Source: CAYSCS01 sp964429695 | Lineage (GTDB): Bacteria > Acidobacteriota > Aminicenantia > Aminicenantales > Aminicenantaceae | Length of the DNA: 64,000 bases | Reading direction: 5' to 3' | Assembly: GCA_964429695.1 (NCBI GenBank) | Contig: CAYSCS010000087.1 | Coordinates: forward strand, 24,706 to 88,705 | Part shown: positions 53,638 to 63,700 of the stretch, piece by piece | Layout of the letters: each line of letters opens with the position of its first letter | Numbering within the stretch: position 1 is the stretch's first letter | Made by a program: the position numbers and the translations under genes | The notes under the pieces: model-generated | What the model was told of the DNA's origin: nothing | The model's input: the letters and a program-made list of their open reading frames with translations, nothing else | Database searches by the model: none

Positions 53638-55017
53638 ATGAAGATACCTCTCCTTGTTCCTGAATTGCGGGAAGCAATTGCTACAGGAAATAGCGAGGAA
53701 CTTCGTCTCTTCTGTGAATCAGGTCACCCCAGCGTCATTGCTGACTTAGTTTCAGCACTTACCCCTAAGGAAGCATGGGAAGTAATTCGGCACGCTCCCC
53801 ATCCCCTTCAAGCTGAAATCTTTAGCCAGCTGGAGAAGGATATCCAGGTTGAGATGGCTGAAGTCATGAAAAGAGAAGATTTAGCCCGCTTGCTTGTAGA
53901 AATGCCGTCTGACGACCGAGTCGACCTGTATAAGGGAATGCCCGAAGAGAAACAGAAAATGATTCTCCCAGCCCTCGCTCAGGCAGAGAGAGAGGATATA
54001 AGAAGGCTTGCCTCCTATCCGGAGGGAACAGCGGGGGCTGTGATGACCTCCGAGTATGCAACCCTTACTGCAGATTTGACAGCCGATGAAGCCATTACAA
54101 AGCTACGTCTCGAGGCTCCTGATAAAGAGACAATTTACTACGCCTATGTAATTGATGAGAGGCGAAGGCTTCTCGGATATGTTTCTTTAAAGGACCTCAT
54201 TCTAGCACGGCCCGATTCTCTGGTGCGCGAAATAATGCACAAAGATGTCGTCTTTGCTTGGGTAACTGATGACCAGGAAGAAGCAGCCAGAAAAATTCAA
54301 AAATATGACCTAATAGCCTTGCCAGTCGTCAACGGCCAAAAGACTCTGGTGGGAATAATAACCCATGACGACGCTCTAGACATCATCACTCAGGAACATA
54401 CCGAGGACATGGAGAAATTCATGGCCATAGCCGGCCGCCACGAGGCACGCCCCTACTTGAGAACATCTGCTTGGGACCACTTCAGAAACAGATTTATCTG
54501 GGTCTTTGCCCTTGCTCTTCTCGGTTTTATCTCCGGATACATAGTCCAGAGCTTCGAAGGTCTCCTTCTCCAATTCGCCATCCTTGCTTCCTTCATGCCC
54601 ATGCTGGCTGATACAGGAGGAAACACAGGAAGCCAGTCAGCGACCTTAGTGGTCCGAGCCTTAGCCTTAAAAGAAGTTACCGTAAAGGATGCTTTCAAGG
54701 TATTTGCTAAAGAAATTCAGGTCTCATTTCTTCTTGCAATTTTACTGGCAGGAATAGCCTTCAGCCGGGTCCTTTTCTTTAGCGGAAAATCCAGTATGTC
54801 TGAAGCCATCTCCCCCTGGACAGTGGCGATTGCCGTAAGTGTGGCGCTCGCCTTTCAGGTAATGAGCTCCACTCTGATCGGAGCCCTTCTTCCCCTTGCT
54901 GCCGCAAGGCTAAAATTTGACCCCGCAGTTGTGGCAAGCCCGGCGCTTACCACCGTAGTTGATATCACAGGACTCCTAATCTTTTTCATGACAGTCAAGC
55001 TTATTCTTAAAATCTAA
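53638..55017 (+). CDS. mgtE: Magnesium transporter MgtE
   Basis: 459 aa. An N-terminal MgtE helical domain (about 10-130, LVEMPSDDRVDLY), two CBS domains (about 135-255, LLGYVSLKDLI and LVGIITHDDALDII) that sense Mg2+, a plug helix and five transmembrane helices. The pore motif DTGGNTGSQSATL and terminal DPAVVASPALTTVVDITG are conserved. It imports Mg2+ (possibly Co2+). AGGGAGG lies 6 nt before the ATG, immediately after the structured leader, so expression is probably controlled by the RNA. Confidence 0.96.
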   Translation: MKIPLLVPELREAIATGNSEELRLFCESGHPSVIADLVSALTPKEAWEVIRHAPHPLQAEIFSQLEKDIQVEMAEVMKREDLARLLVEMPSDDRVDLYKGMPEEKQKMILPALAQAEREDIRRLASYPEGTAGAVMTSEYATLTADLTADEAITKLRLEAPDKETIYYAYVIDERRRLLGYVSLKDLILARPDSLVREIMHKDVVFAWVTDDQEEAARKIQKYDLIALPVVNGQKTLVGIITHDDALDIITQEHTEDMEKFMAIAGRHEARPYLRTSAWDHFRNRFIWVFALALLGFISGYIVQSFEGLLLQFAILASFMPMLADTGGNTGSQSATLVVRALALKEVTVKDAFKVFAKEIQVSFLLAILLAGIAFSRVLFFSGKSSMSEAISPWTVAIAVSVALAFQVMSSTLIGALLPLAAARLKFDPAVVASPALTTVVDITGLLIFFMTVKLILKI

Positions 55018-55266
55018 TAAGAGGAAAGACAATTCTTTCTTGATAGTCCTTCTGGGCTCTATCTCTTCAGAATTGGGTAATTATAAAAGGAGATGTTTTA
55101 AATGAAAAAAATAAAAATAAATAAGATGAGCTTGGAAAAAGGTAGGGAAAAAGAAAACAGGAATCCCTTCATTCTCTTAATCTAGGCTTGAAACCACATA
55201 ATTGGGAAGGGAAAAACCCACATCGTCATTTTCCAGTAAATCTTTTTCTACGCCAAGAGTGCTCGT

Positions 55267-55584
55267 TTACTTAAACCACCCTGTTTTTTCCATGATTTCA
55301 CGAGTAATCCTCATGCTCGGACTATCACCTCGAGCAACAAATACGCCTGCTCTATTCTCAACAGCCTCCTGAATTTCATACACATCCCTGTGAGTGAAGC
55401 CAGGACAGAGAAGGATTGAATGGATTCCTTCCTTTTTGACCATTTCCTTTGCCACGGAAATCGCTTGAGATTGATCCCGGACGATAACCACCTGCAGGTT
55501 AAACTTCGATGTTTCGATGGCTGCCCGATGCTTCTTCATTTCTGCGTCAGGAGCATGAGCGAGGAATAAGGCTTTAAAAATCAT
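55267..55584 (-). CDS. DUF6506-like small protein
   Basis: 105 aa, soluble. FKALFLAHAPDAEMKKHRAAIET, SILLCPGFTHRDVYEIQEAVENRAGVFVARGDSP show an alternating strand-helix layout that I recall as DUF6506. No function is known. It is separated by 30 nt from the upstream amidohydrolase gene on the same strand, so they are probably cotranscribed; AAGGAGG lies before the ATG. Confidence 0.65.
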   Translation of the reverse strand: MIFKALFLAHAPDAEMKKHRAAIETSKFNLQVVIVRDQSQAISVAKEMVKKEGIHSILLCPGFTHRDVYEIQEAVENRAGVFVARGDSPSMRITREIMEKTGWFK

Positions 55585-55614
55585 GGCAGAACCTCCTTTT
55601 TGAAATTAAATTAT

Positions 55615-57057
55615 TCAGCGCACCCCCACACATCCCCGAACAGATTCTATCAATCTCAATGAATCATAGCCAATTCCATCCTTAAAGACAATCTCCACAT
55701 TTTCAATCTCAGCAATATTTTTTGAAGGATTTCCTTTGATGAGAACCATATCAGCCTGTTTTCCAACGGTAAGACTCCCTATTTTTGCCTGCTGATCAAG
55801 ATAAAGGGCGCCATTATAAGTGGCAATCTTAATCGCTTGCTCAGGGCTAAATCCTGCTTCTACAAGAAGTTCTATTCCACGCTGGTCACCAAATCCTGGG
55901 AGCACACCTCCATAGCCAGTCGGATCAGGCCCAGTGAGAAGCAATCCACCTGCCTCAACAAATGCACGTTCAAATTCCATCTCTTTCTTAAGAAGTATCT
56001 CCATGGTTGAATCTCTTCTCTCGCCCAAGCGAGCCCTCTGGCTAAGGTAGGTAACCTTCGTCTCCACAGCCATGGCATCGAGGACACGCTGCTGGAGGGG
56101 TGGGCGGCCCGGCACTGAAATCTCGAATACAGGAAGAGTCGAAGTTATGGCTACATTGTTTTTCACCAGAGTTCGAATTGTCTCCTGCACTGAGGGGCTG
56201 GAAATATCGAGGGAAAGAAGGGAGTCTCGTACCTCTCGATAGGGAGGGCAGATATCGGGCTTTTTTTCGGGAAAAAACTCAGTATCCACAAGGAGACCAT
56301 GCTCAAGGTTATCAATTCCAATCTCTGCCGCTTCCCTAAATCCAAGCGAACAGAGATGAGCAGTCATTTTCATTCCGAGTTTATGAACTTCTTTAAGCGT
56401 GGCTTCAAGTACCTCTTTCTTGATATTGGTATAAGCTTTGAAATCATCCACTCCCTCAGAGGCCCAGTAACGCACAAACCTCAGGCCGTGTTCAACATCT
56501 GCTAATTCATTCATCTGAAAAGTAAATGCACCGGGCCCTTCGAGATAGGGGCTGGTAACGTAAATCTTAGGACCGAGGACCTTTCCCATATTTATGGCTC
56601 TCTTCAAATTTAGCTCAGTATAGGGCTCTAGACTTCCAGCAGTTCGAATGGTGGTTACTCCACAGGCAAGGTAAAGACGGGGAGCACTAAATTCTAGGGT
56701 GTTATAATGAGCCTCGCCAGCGGGATAGAAAATGTGGTTGTGCATGCCCACAAGCCCCGGGATAAGGGTATATTCAGGCTTTTCATAGACTCTTGCTCCT
56801 TCAGGAATGGAAATTTTCGTTCTCTCGCCTATAGCCTGAATTTTTCCCTGGCAAACGATTACCGTTTGATCTTCCTTTGGGGGTCCGCCTAAACCGTCGA
56901 TAATGCGCACATGAGTAAGGGCAAAAAGAGGATCATCTACAACCACAAACTCTTTAACTCGATGAGAAAGGTCTTCAAATGTTTGAGACCATGAAGAGAA
57001 GGTGAGAAAGATTAATAATAAGACTCCCATTTTAAAAACCTTGATTTTAAATCTCAT
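55615..57057 (-). CDS. Exported amidohydrolase-family protein
   Basis: 480 aa with signal peptide (about 1-24, MGVLLLIFLTFSSWSQ). Metal-dependent hydrolase fold: ALTHVRIIDGLGG and the small beta domain, GMHNHIFYP (HxH metal motif, near 101-103), a later HL and HG (TAHLCS, LEHGLL) and TGPDPTGYGG with the metal Asp. The C-terminal beta part (IGSLTVGKQADMVLIKGNP) is typical of imidazolonepropionase-like and prolidase-like amidohydrolases. The substrate is unknown; the family includes secreted dipeptidases. AAGGAGG lies 6 nt upstream. Confidence 0.85.
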   Translation of the reverse strand: MRFKIKVFKMGVLLLIFLTFSSWSQTFEDLSHRVKEFVVVDDPLFALTHVRIIDGLGGPPKEDQTVIVCQGKIQAIGERTKISIPEGARVYEKPEYTLIPGLVGMHNHIFYPAGEAHYNTLEFSAPRLYLACGVTTIRTAGSLEPYTELNLKRAINMGKVLGPKIYVTSPYLEGPGAFTFQMNELADVEHGLRFVRYWASEGVDDFKAYTNIKKEVLEATLKEVHKLGMKMTAHLCSLGFREAAEIGIDNLEHGLLVDTEFFPEKKPDICPPYREVRDSLLSLDISSPSVQETIRTLVKNNVAITSTLPVFEISVPGRPPLQQRVLDAMAVETKVTYLSQRARLGERRDSTMEILLKKEMEFERAFVEAGGLLLTGPDPTGYGGVLPGFGDQRGIELLVEAGFSPEQAIKIATYNGALYLDQQAKIGSLTVGKQADMVLIKGNPSKNIAEIENVEIVFKDGIGYDSLRLIESVRGCVGVR

Positions 57058-57157
57058 GATTAACCTCCTTTTTCTCCTTGTCCAAAGCCTAAAGGGAGAT
57101 TATTTTTTCGGGAGAGAGGTTTTACTTTTTCCCCCTCATAAAAATATGCCTGGAAAC

Positions 57158-57186
57158 TTTTTACTCTGAGCAAACCTGAGTGTCAA
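57158..57186 (-). promoter_or_regulatory. Predicted promoter of the amidohydrolase-DUF6506 unit
   Basis: Minus strand TTGACA (57181-57186), 17-nt spacer, TAAAAA (57158-57163), about 100 nt before the amidohydrolase ATG. Confidence 0.5.
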
Positions 57187-57782
57187 GAATTTTTCAAGCC
57201 CTCTATACCCTTAATGCAAAGACAATCAAGTTCACTCATCTTATTGATGCCTCTTTATTTTTGAGAAGAAAAAGCTAAAAGCCTAACTCTTGCCACCAAA
57301 TTTTTACTAATTTCTTTTCTCCCCCGAGATAAAAAAATTGAAACTCTCTTATCAAAAAGAGTGGAAAAATTTCAGGTTTATTTAAAAAATGATTCTCTTT
57401 TACTCCTCGGGGAAGATTAAACCCTTCTGCTGAACGAAGCAAAAGTGAAACCTTAGGGAACATTATATGTTTCGTTCCAATCTTAAATTTGGATCTCCTG
57501 GGAATTTAAGTCCTTTCCCCTCTTTTATTACTCTTATTTTTCCCTAAAAATGGGTAGAACTAAAATCATTTATGAAAAGAATTATTAAAGAAGCTTGAAA
57601 ATTTTTTTATTTTTCTTCAGCAGCATAAAATAAAGCTCTCATGACTTCGATTCTAAATCACATATCTCTTCCTTTGGCTAATTATTAAACAAAATTTCTA
57701 GAAGGGAAAAGAATTTTTTTATATTTTCTCCTGAGGCAACGAATCAAATTCGTATAGATTTTAAGCGATGCAAATCGGGCGG
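57187..57782. other. Intergenic region between the amidohydrolase and efflux operons
   Basis: About 600 bases, A+T-rich; divergent promoters lie at both edges. No credible reading frame. No clear metal-regulator operator was recognised. Confidence 0.45.
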
Positions 57783-57812
57783 TTGACTTTTTCCTTTCCT
57801 TTTCAATATATT
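57783..57812 (+). promoter_or_regulatory. Predicted promoter of the metal-efflux operon
   Basis: TTGACT (57783-57788), 18-nt spacer, TATATT (57807-57812). The start near 57819 would leave only about 7 nt before the first ATG (57826), an almost leaderless mRNA. Confidence 0.5.
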
Positions 57813-57825
57813 TAAGATAAAAAGG

Positions 57826-58101
57826 ATGATTAGAAGGAATAAAAAGGATTTCGACGTCGGCCTCATTTTCCTCTTCTTGTTCGTCATACTCTTTATTAAC
57901 CTCTTTCATACAGAAAAAAACTTCAAGGGAGATAAAAACTGCCCAGCTTGTAACTTTCAGTCCTCCTCACTTTCCACGCTGACAAATATTTTCCATCTTC
58001 CACCCCCTTCAATCTCCGCTATTTTGAAATCGATAACCTCTCCTAATTTTGTCTTTATCCTAGACTCTGAAACCTTTTCTCGCTCTCCTCCTCGGAATTA
58101 A
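57826..58101 (+). CDS. Small membrane-anchored CPAC-motif protein
   Basis: 91 aa. One hydrophobic helix (about 11-27, VGLIFLFLFVILFINLF) followed by H28 and CPACNF (39-44), then a Ser/Pro-rich tail. Short proteins with a membrane segment and a His/Cys motif are often found at the head of heavy-metal RND operons, where they may bind the metal in the periplasm; that role is inference. It lies directly after a consensus promoter and 72 nt before the TolC-like gene. AAAAGG abuts the ATG, so initiation would be nearly leaderless. Confidence 0.6.
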   Translation: MIRRNKKDFDVGLIFLFLFVILFINLFHTEKNFKGDKNCPACNFQSSSLSTLTNIFHLPPPSISAILKSITSPNFVFILDSETFSRSPPRN

Positions 58102-58173
58102 AGGCCTTCTTCCTTTAAAAAAGGATAGCTTCCTCTCAAAGATATCCCCAACAGCAACTGAGGAGGTCAATGC

Positions 58174-59433
58174 ATGAAAATAAAGTTTTGTTTAATTTTC
58201 TCTTTGTTGCTCTTTGTTCAGGAGATTTTCTTCGGCTATTTTCTTGCTGAGGAAGAATGGACACTCGAACGCTGTATCTCTGAGGCCCTCAGGAGAAATC
58301 CCCTCATCCTTTCTGCCCTGGAAGAGCACAGAGCCTCTCTGGCCCGTATCAACCAAGCGAAGGCACTTCCTCAGCCTTTCCTCGAGTTTGATTCAGACCT
58401 CCAGCCGACTTTTCTCAATTTCAAGGCATCAGAAGAATCATACTTGGGTCTGAGTCAAGCTCTCGAATTTCCGGGTAAAAGAGCGCTTAAAGGAAAAATA
58501 GCTTTCCAGGAGTCCAATGAATTAAAGGTTGAAATCGACCTTTTAAAACTGGACCTCGTTTTTAGGGTCAAACAGGCTTTCTATGGGCTTCTTCTTGCTC
58601 AAGAAAAATTAAGGCTTGCAGAGCAAGATTTAACTCTCAGCAAAGAATTCTTGAAGAAAGCAGAACTAAGATATGAGTCAGGGGATGTAGGGCGCGTGGA
58701 GCCTCTCAGGGCAAGAGTGGAAACAGCAAAAGCGGAAAATGCCGTTAAAGTGGCTTTAAACGAAGTCGAACTCGGAAAAACATCTTTGAATTTTCTTCTG
58801 GCGAGAAAGAAATATGAACCCCTATCGATCAAAGGAGAGTTAAGGAGAGCGCCCTTAACCCTGGAGAGAGAAGAATTGAGGAAAATAGCTCTCGCCTTTC
58901 GTCCAGAAATAAAAATGATCGATCATTCTTTAAGAAAACAGGAGCTGATAAAAGACCTGGGATACTTAAGCTATCTTCCTGATTTTCAGATTACTATTTC
59001 CAGACACCGACTGGAAGGAATTCCTCCAACCTGGGATTTCAGGCTTTCTCTTCCTCTCCCTCTTTTTTTCTGGCAGCCAAAACGCGGAGAAATAGCAGAA
59101 GCCCTGGCTAACATAGAATCTCTGAAGAAAGAAAAAGAGCACATGGAAAATTCTATTCTCCTTGAAGTGGAAGAGGCCTATACCAAGGCAATGAGTGCGA
59201 TCCACCAGATTGAGCTATTCGAAAACGAAATTCTGAGGCAGGCTGAGGAAGTTTATAATATTTTTTTCTTTAGCTACCAGGAGGGGGAAATTGGGGGGAT
59301 CGAGCTCATCGAGGCACGAAGAACCTTAATCGAAGCCAGAAAAACATATCTAGATGCCCTCTACAATTATTCCATTTCCCTGGCAAATCTAGAGAAATCC
59401 CTTGGCTTCGAGTTCAAAGGAGACCAGAAATGA
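58174..59433 (+). CDS. TolC/CzcC-family outer-membrane efflux protein
   Basis: 419 aa with signal peptide (1-25). Two OEP repeats with long helices: ECISEALRRNPLILSALEE-type start (CISEALRRNPLIL), AQEKLRLAEQDL, and the second copy ending GGIELIEARRTLIEARKTYLDALYNYSISLANLEKSLG. This is the outer-membrane channel of the tripartite pump. AGGAGG lies upstream of the ATG. The stop overlaps the next gene by 4 nt. Confidence 0.9.
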   Translation: MKIKFCLIFSLLLFVQEIFFGYFLAEEEWTLERCISEALRRNPLILSALEEHRASLARINQAKALPQPFLEFDSDLQPTFLNFKASEESYLGLSQALEFPGKRALKGKIAFQESNELKVEIDLLKLDLVFRVKQAFYGLLLAQEKLRLAEQDLTLSKEFLKKAELRYESGDVGRVEPLRARVETAKAENAVKVALNEVELGKTSLNFLLARKKYEPLSIKGELRRAPLTLEREELRKIALAFRPEIKMIDHSLRKQELIKDLGYLSYLPDFQITISRHRLEGIPPTWDFRLSLPLPLFFWQPKRGEIAEALANIESLKKEKEHMENSILLEVEEAYTKAMSAIHQIELFENEILRQAEEVYNIFFFSYQEGEIGGIELIEARRTLIEARKTYLDALYNYSISLANLEKSLGFEFKGDQK

Positions 59434-60719
59434 AGATAAAAACCATCACTATAATTCTAATCTTTTTATTAGCAATCCATTCTTATTGCACAAGAGAAAA
59501 AGCCAGAGAAAAAGAACCAACCCTAAATCAATCAGGAGAAAAGTCCAGCTCAAATATCGAAGCAAAACCTCTTCATAGAAGGCAAAGAGAAGGAAGAAAA
59601 GGACAAACAGGCAAAGGGGGGCAAGAGCCAAGGAGATTCACAGGAGCTGCAAGGATGTCTGATTTTATCAAACTCTCTGAAGAAGAAAAAAATGCGCTTG
59701 AAATTGAAACAGAAAGAGCTTCTTGGAAGAGCATAAGACCCCAGCTTAGTGCTATGGGAAAGGTATTCTCCCATCCCTTAAGAAGAGCGATTGTGAGTTA
59801 TCCCTTCCCTGCAAGAATCTCTAAGATTCATGTTCAGATAGGAGAATGGGTCCAAGAAGGGCAAATTCTTCTAACCCTTCAAAGTGAGGAAGTTGGAAAA
59901 GCAAAATCTGAATTCTACAAAGCGTCAGCTGATTATGAGCTGGCAAAGGTTAATTTTGAAAGAGCAAAAAGGCTTTATGATCAGGGTGCTGGAGCAAAGA
60001 AAGATTATTTATCGAGCGAGGCTCAGTTCAAAGTGGCAGAGACAAACCTCGACGCCGCAGAAAAAAAGCTTCATCTACTCGGATTCACTGAAGAAAATAT
60101 AAGGGAGATTGCCCATGCCCACGAAATAAACCCCAGCATCCATCTCTTCTCGCCCATAAGCGGAAAAATCATCGAAAATAAGGCTACTCTCGGCGCGCTT
60201 GTCGACCAGAACGAGGAAATTCTGACTGTCATGGACCCCTCTCTCCTTTGCATAGACGCCGAAATCTATGAAAAGGATATTTCCCAAGTGGCGATAGGTC
60301 AGGAAGTTGAGGTCACCGTGCCTGCCTATCCTGAAGAAATATTCATGGGAAAAATAAGCTACATTGGAGATATCTTAAAAGAAGAAACGAGGACGGCGAC
60401 CGTGAGAACGGAAGTCAAGAATAAAGACAACAAACTTAAACCTGGCATGTTTGCAAACATAAAGATCTTTCTTAAGAAAGAGAAGAGGGTCCTTGTTGTA
60501 CCAAAAGAAGCTGTATTAGACGATAGGGATAAGAAGATCGTTTTCTTGAAAAAGGAAGGAGGATTTATTCCCAGGGTTGTAGAAATAGGAGCAAGCGAGG
60601 GAAATTTTATAGAGATAATGAGCGGGATAGAAGAAGGAGAGGAGGTCGTCACCCGGGGTAGCTTCCAGCTAAAGTCAAAACTCTATGAAGAGGTCCTCCG
60701 TAGAGGGCATGTCCACTGA
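59430..60719 (+). CDS. RND efflux periplasmic adaptor (CusB/CzcB type)
   Basis: 429 aa membrane-fusion protein. A hydrophobic N-terminus ending in Cys20 could be a lipoprotein signal, though the lipobox IHSYC is poor. A Lys/Gly-rich linker (40-75) is followed by the lipoyl half-motif VQIGEWVQEGQILLTLQSEE, a helical hairpin (about 155-215), the second lipoyl half and beta-barrel GQEVEVTVPAYPEE and LKPGMFANI. It connects the inner RND pump to the TolC-like channel. ATGA overlap with the preceding gene. Confidence 0.9.
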   Translation: MKIKTITIILIFLLAIHSYCTREKAREKEPTLNQSGEKSSSNIEAKPLHRRQREGRKGQTGKGGQEPRRFTGAARMSDFIKLSEEEKNALEIETERASWKSIRPQLSAMGKVFSHPLRRAIVSYPFPARISKIHVQIGEWVQEGQILLTLQSEEVGKAKSEFYKASADYELAKVNFERAKRLYDQGAGAKKDYLSSEAQFKVAETNLDAAEKKLHLLGFTEENIREIAHAHEINPSIHLFSPISGKIIENKATLGALVDQNEEILTVMDPSLLCIDAEIYEKDISQVAIGQEVEVTVPAYPEEIFMGKISYIGDILKEETRTATVRTEVKNKDNKLKPGMFANIKIFLKKEKRVLVVPKEAVLDDRDKKIVFLKKEGGFIPRVVEIGASEGNFIEIMSGIEEGEEVVTRGSFQLKSKLYEEVLRRGHVH

Positions 60720-60742
60720 ATTCTCAAAAAGGAGGTTGGAGA

Positions 60743-63700
60743 ATGATTGACAGACTCATCGACTCTGCCCTCAGAAATAGAGTCCTCACCCTCCTCCTTG
60801 TGGGTTTAGTATCTGCCGCAGGGGTAATCACTTATTCTCGGCTCCCAAAGGACATTTATCCTGACCTGAATGCTCCTCTAGTCAAGATTATCACTGAAAA
60901 CCCAGGGATGGCCTCTGAGGATGTAGAGAGGCTTATTTCTTTTCCCTTAGAAAGCCTCCTCAATGGTGCCCCCCTTGTGACGAGAGTTCGTTCTGAATCA
61001 ACAACTGGGTCATCAGTTGTTACGGCAGAATTTGAATGGGGAACCGATATCTACCTTGCTCGTCAAATTGTCTCTAGCAAACTTGAGCTGATCACAGGAA
61101 GACTCCCTCTTGGAACTACGCTTCCCATTCTTGGCCCTGTCTCCTCAAGGATGGGAGAAGTGTTTGAATTTGCAGTCACGGGAGATGAAACAGACCCTCT
61201 TGAGCTTCGTTCGATCGCTGACTGGACGATCCGCTACAGACTTCAGGGAGTGCCAGGAATCTCATTTGTCATTAACCTCGGGGGGTTTGTTAAACAGTTT
61301 CAGGTGTTCCTGAAACCAGAAATGCTCAAAAACTACAACATCACTATCAACGAAGTCAAGGAAGCCATCGAAAAGAGCAACCGCAACTTCTCGGGAGGGA
61401 TAATCCTCAAAGGAAGTCAGGAAACGCTTATCAAAGGGGAGGGACGCATTGAAACCCTGGACCACATTAAAAACACTGTCATAACTTCCCGAAACAATGT
61501 CCCTGTTTATGTGAAAGACGTGGCAGAGGTAAAAGTTGGAAAAAAATTTCGTAGAGAATCAGGTTCTCACAATGGGAAAGAAGCAGTGTATGTGACAGTC
61601 GAAAAGCAGTATGGCGGCGATACCCTGGAAGCAATTAAGAATGCAAAAAATGCGTTGAAGCAAATCGAAAAAGACCTTCCCCCTGACGTGAAAATTAAGC
61701 CCTTCTACGATCAATCTATTCTCATCCGAAAATCCTTGGACCACCTCGAAATTTCTATGCTCGAGGGTGCGCTGCTCATAGTGCTGGTCATGATATTTTT
61801 CATGTGGCACATTAAAAGCGCCCTCGTTGCCTCCCTAACCATTCCTCTCTCAATTCTTATAGCCTTGGTTTTAATGGGAATTTTCGATATCAACCTAACT
61901 GTGATGTCCATAGGCGGTCTTGCAATCGGGATTGGAAAAGTCGCCAACGGGTCAATCATCATGGTCGAGAACATCTTCCGTGTTTTCTCCGAAAAGAAAG
62001 GACAACCCCCCGCTCTTACGCTCACAGCTGAGGCTGCGAAGGATGTAGGTAAGCATCTTTTTTCAGCCAGTTTGATCATCATTCTTGTCTTTCTTCCCTT
62101 ATTCACTTTGAGCGGAATAGAAGGGGCGATGTTTAGGCCGACTGCCTTTGCAGTTGCAGCTGCTCTTTTTGGCGCCATGATCATCAATGTTTCCCTCCAG
62201 CCTGTTCTTTCCTCTTTCCTCTTTTCTGGAGCTCAGCTAAAGGAAAGAAAAAATCCTCTTTTAAAATATCTAACGGAAAAATATCAGCTCTTTCTTCTCA
62301 CTTCACTCAGGCACAAAAAAACCGTCCTCTCTGTCTTCCTCATTCTCATTCTGGGGGCGGCAATTGCCTCTAACTTTCTGGGAAAGGAGTTTGTCCCTCC
62401 TCTTGATGAGGGTTCAATAATGGCTTCCACAGTAATGCTCCCCGAGACTTCTCTTGAGGAATCAGTAAGAATGGGGACCAAAATTGAAAATATATTTCTC
62501 TCCCTTCCAGAAGTAGTTTCGGTTTCCAGGACTACTGGAACGGCTGAGGCTTCTGAACATTTGCATCCAGTCAACCACAGCCACTATAACATCCAGCTCC
62601 TTCCTCGCGAGAAGCGTAAGCGAGGTTTCAAAGAAATTACCCAGGCTATGCGAAAGGAACTGGATAAATTACCCGGAATAGCCTATATCTTTGAGCAGCC
62701 GATATCCAACAAGCTGGCTGAGATGTTGACAGGGACTGAGGGACAGCTTGCTGTAAAGCTCTTCGGGAAAGACCTCGCTGTCCTCAACGAAAAGATTGAA
62801 GAAATAAGGAATGTGATGGCTGAAATCAAAGGGGTAGCAGATTTACACATCGAACAAACGGCAGGAATCCCCCAGATGGTGATAAAACCCGACAGAGAGA
62901 AGCTCGCAAGATATGGAATATCGGTGGGAGATGTGGCTGAAATCGTAGAAATTGCCCTCAATGGGCTTGAAGTCACAGACGTCTATGAGCCTGATAGGAT
63001 TACCTCTATTCTTATTCGACTTCCTGAGGAATACAGAAACGAGGAGGAGAAGATAAAGAATCTTCTCGTGGATGCTCCAAATGGAGAGAGAATACCTCTC
63101 TCTCAGCTTGCAGAAATCTCGAGGAGTGAAGGGCCACAGACAATCTTTCGAGAAAACTTAATGAGACGTAAAATCATCATGTGTAATGTAGTCAAGAGAG
63201 ATATTGGAAGTTTCGTCAAGGAAGCAAAGGAGAAAATAGAAAAAGAGGTGGACCTTCCTCCAGGATATTTTGTTACCTTCGGCGGTCAGTATGAAAGTCA
63301 GCAGAGAGCCCTTAAACATCTCTCTCTCCTGATGCTCATCGTCCTGGGAATCATCTTTGTAGTCCTTTTCTCTTCATTCGGCTCAGTTTGGCAGGCCCTC
63401 CTCGTCGTCTTGAACATCCCCTCCACCCTCATAGGAGGAATTCTTGCGCTTTTGATTTCAGGAGAGACATTAAATGTCTCATCCACGATTGGATTGGTGG
63501 CTCTTTTTGGCATCTGTGTTCAAAACGATATCATCCTTGTTGCCAAGATAAACGATTTGAGACGCCAAGGATTCTCCCTGAGAGAAGCGGTCCTCAAAGG
63601 AGCTCTCCTCAAATTTAGGCCAATCTTGATGACGGATGTGGTGATGATTGTGGCTGTTCTTCCTTTGGCCTTGATCCAGACTACAGGCTCGGAGCTTCAT

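Noticed and set aside
55102..55185. 27-codon frame after mgtE with AAGGAG about 9 nt upstream
   Set aside because: Lys/Asn-rich, isolated, no partner gene; a chance ribosome-binding site in A-rich DNA is as likely.
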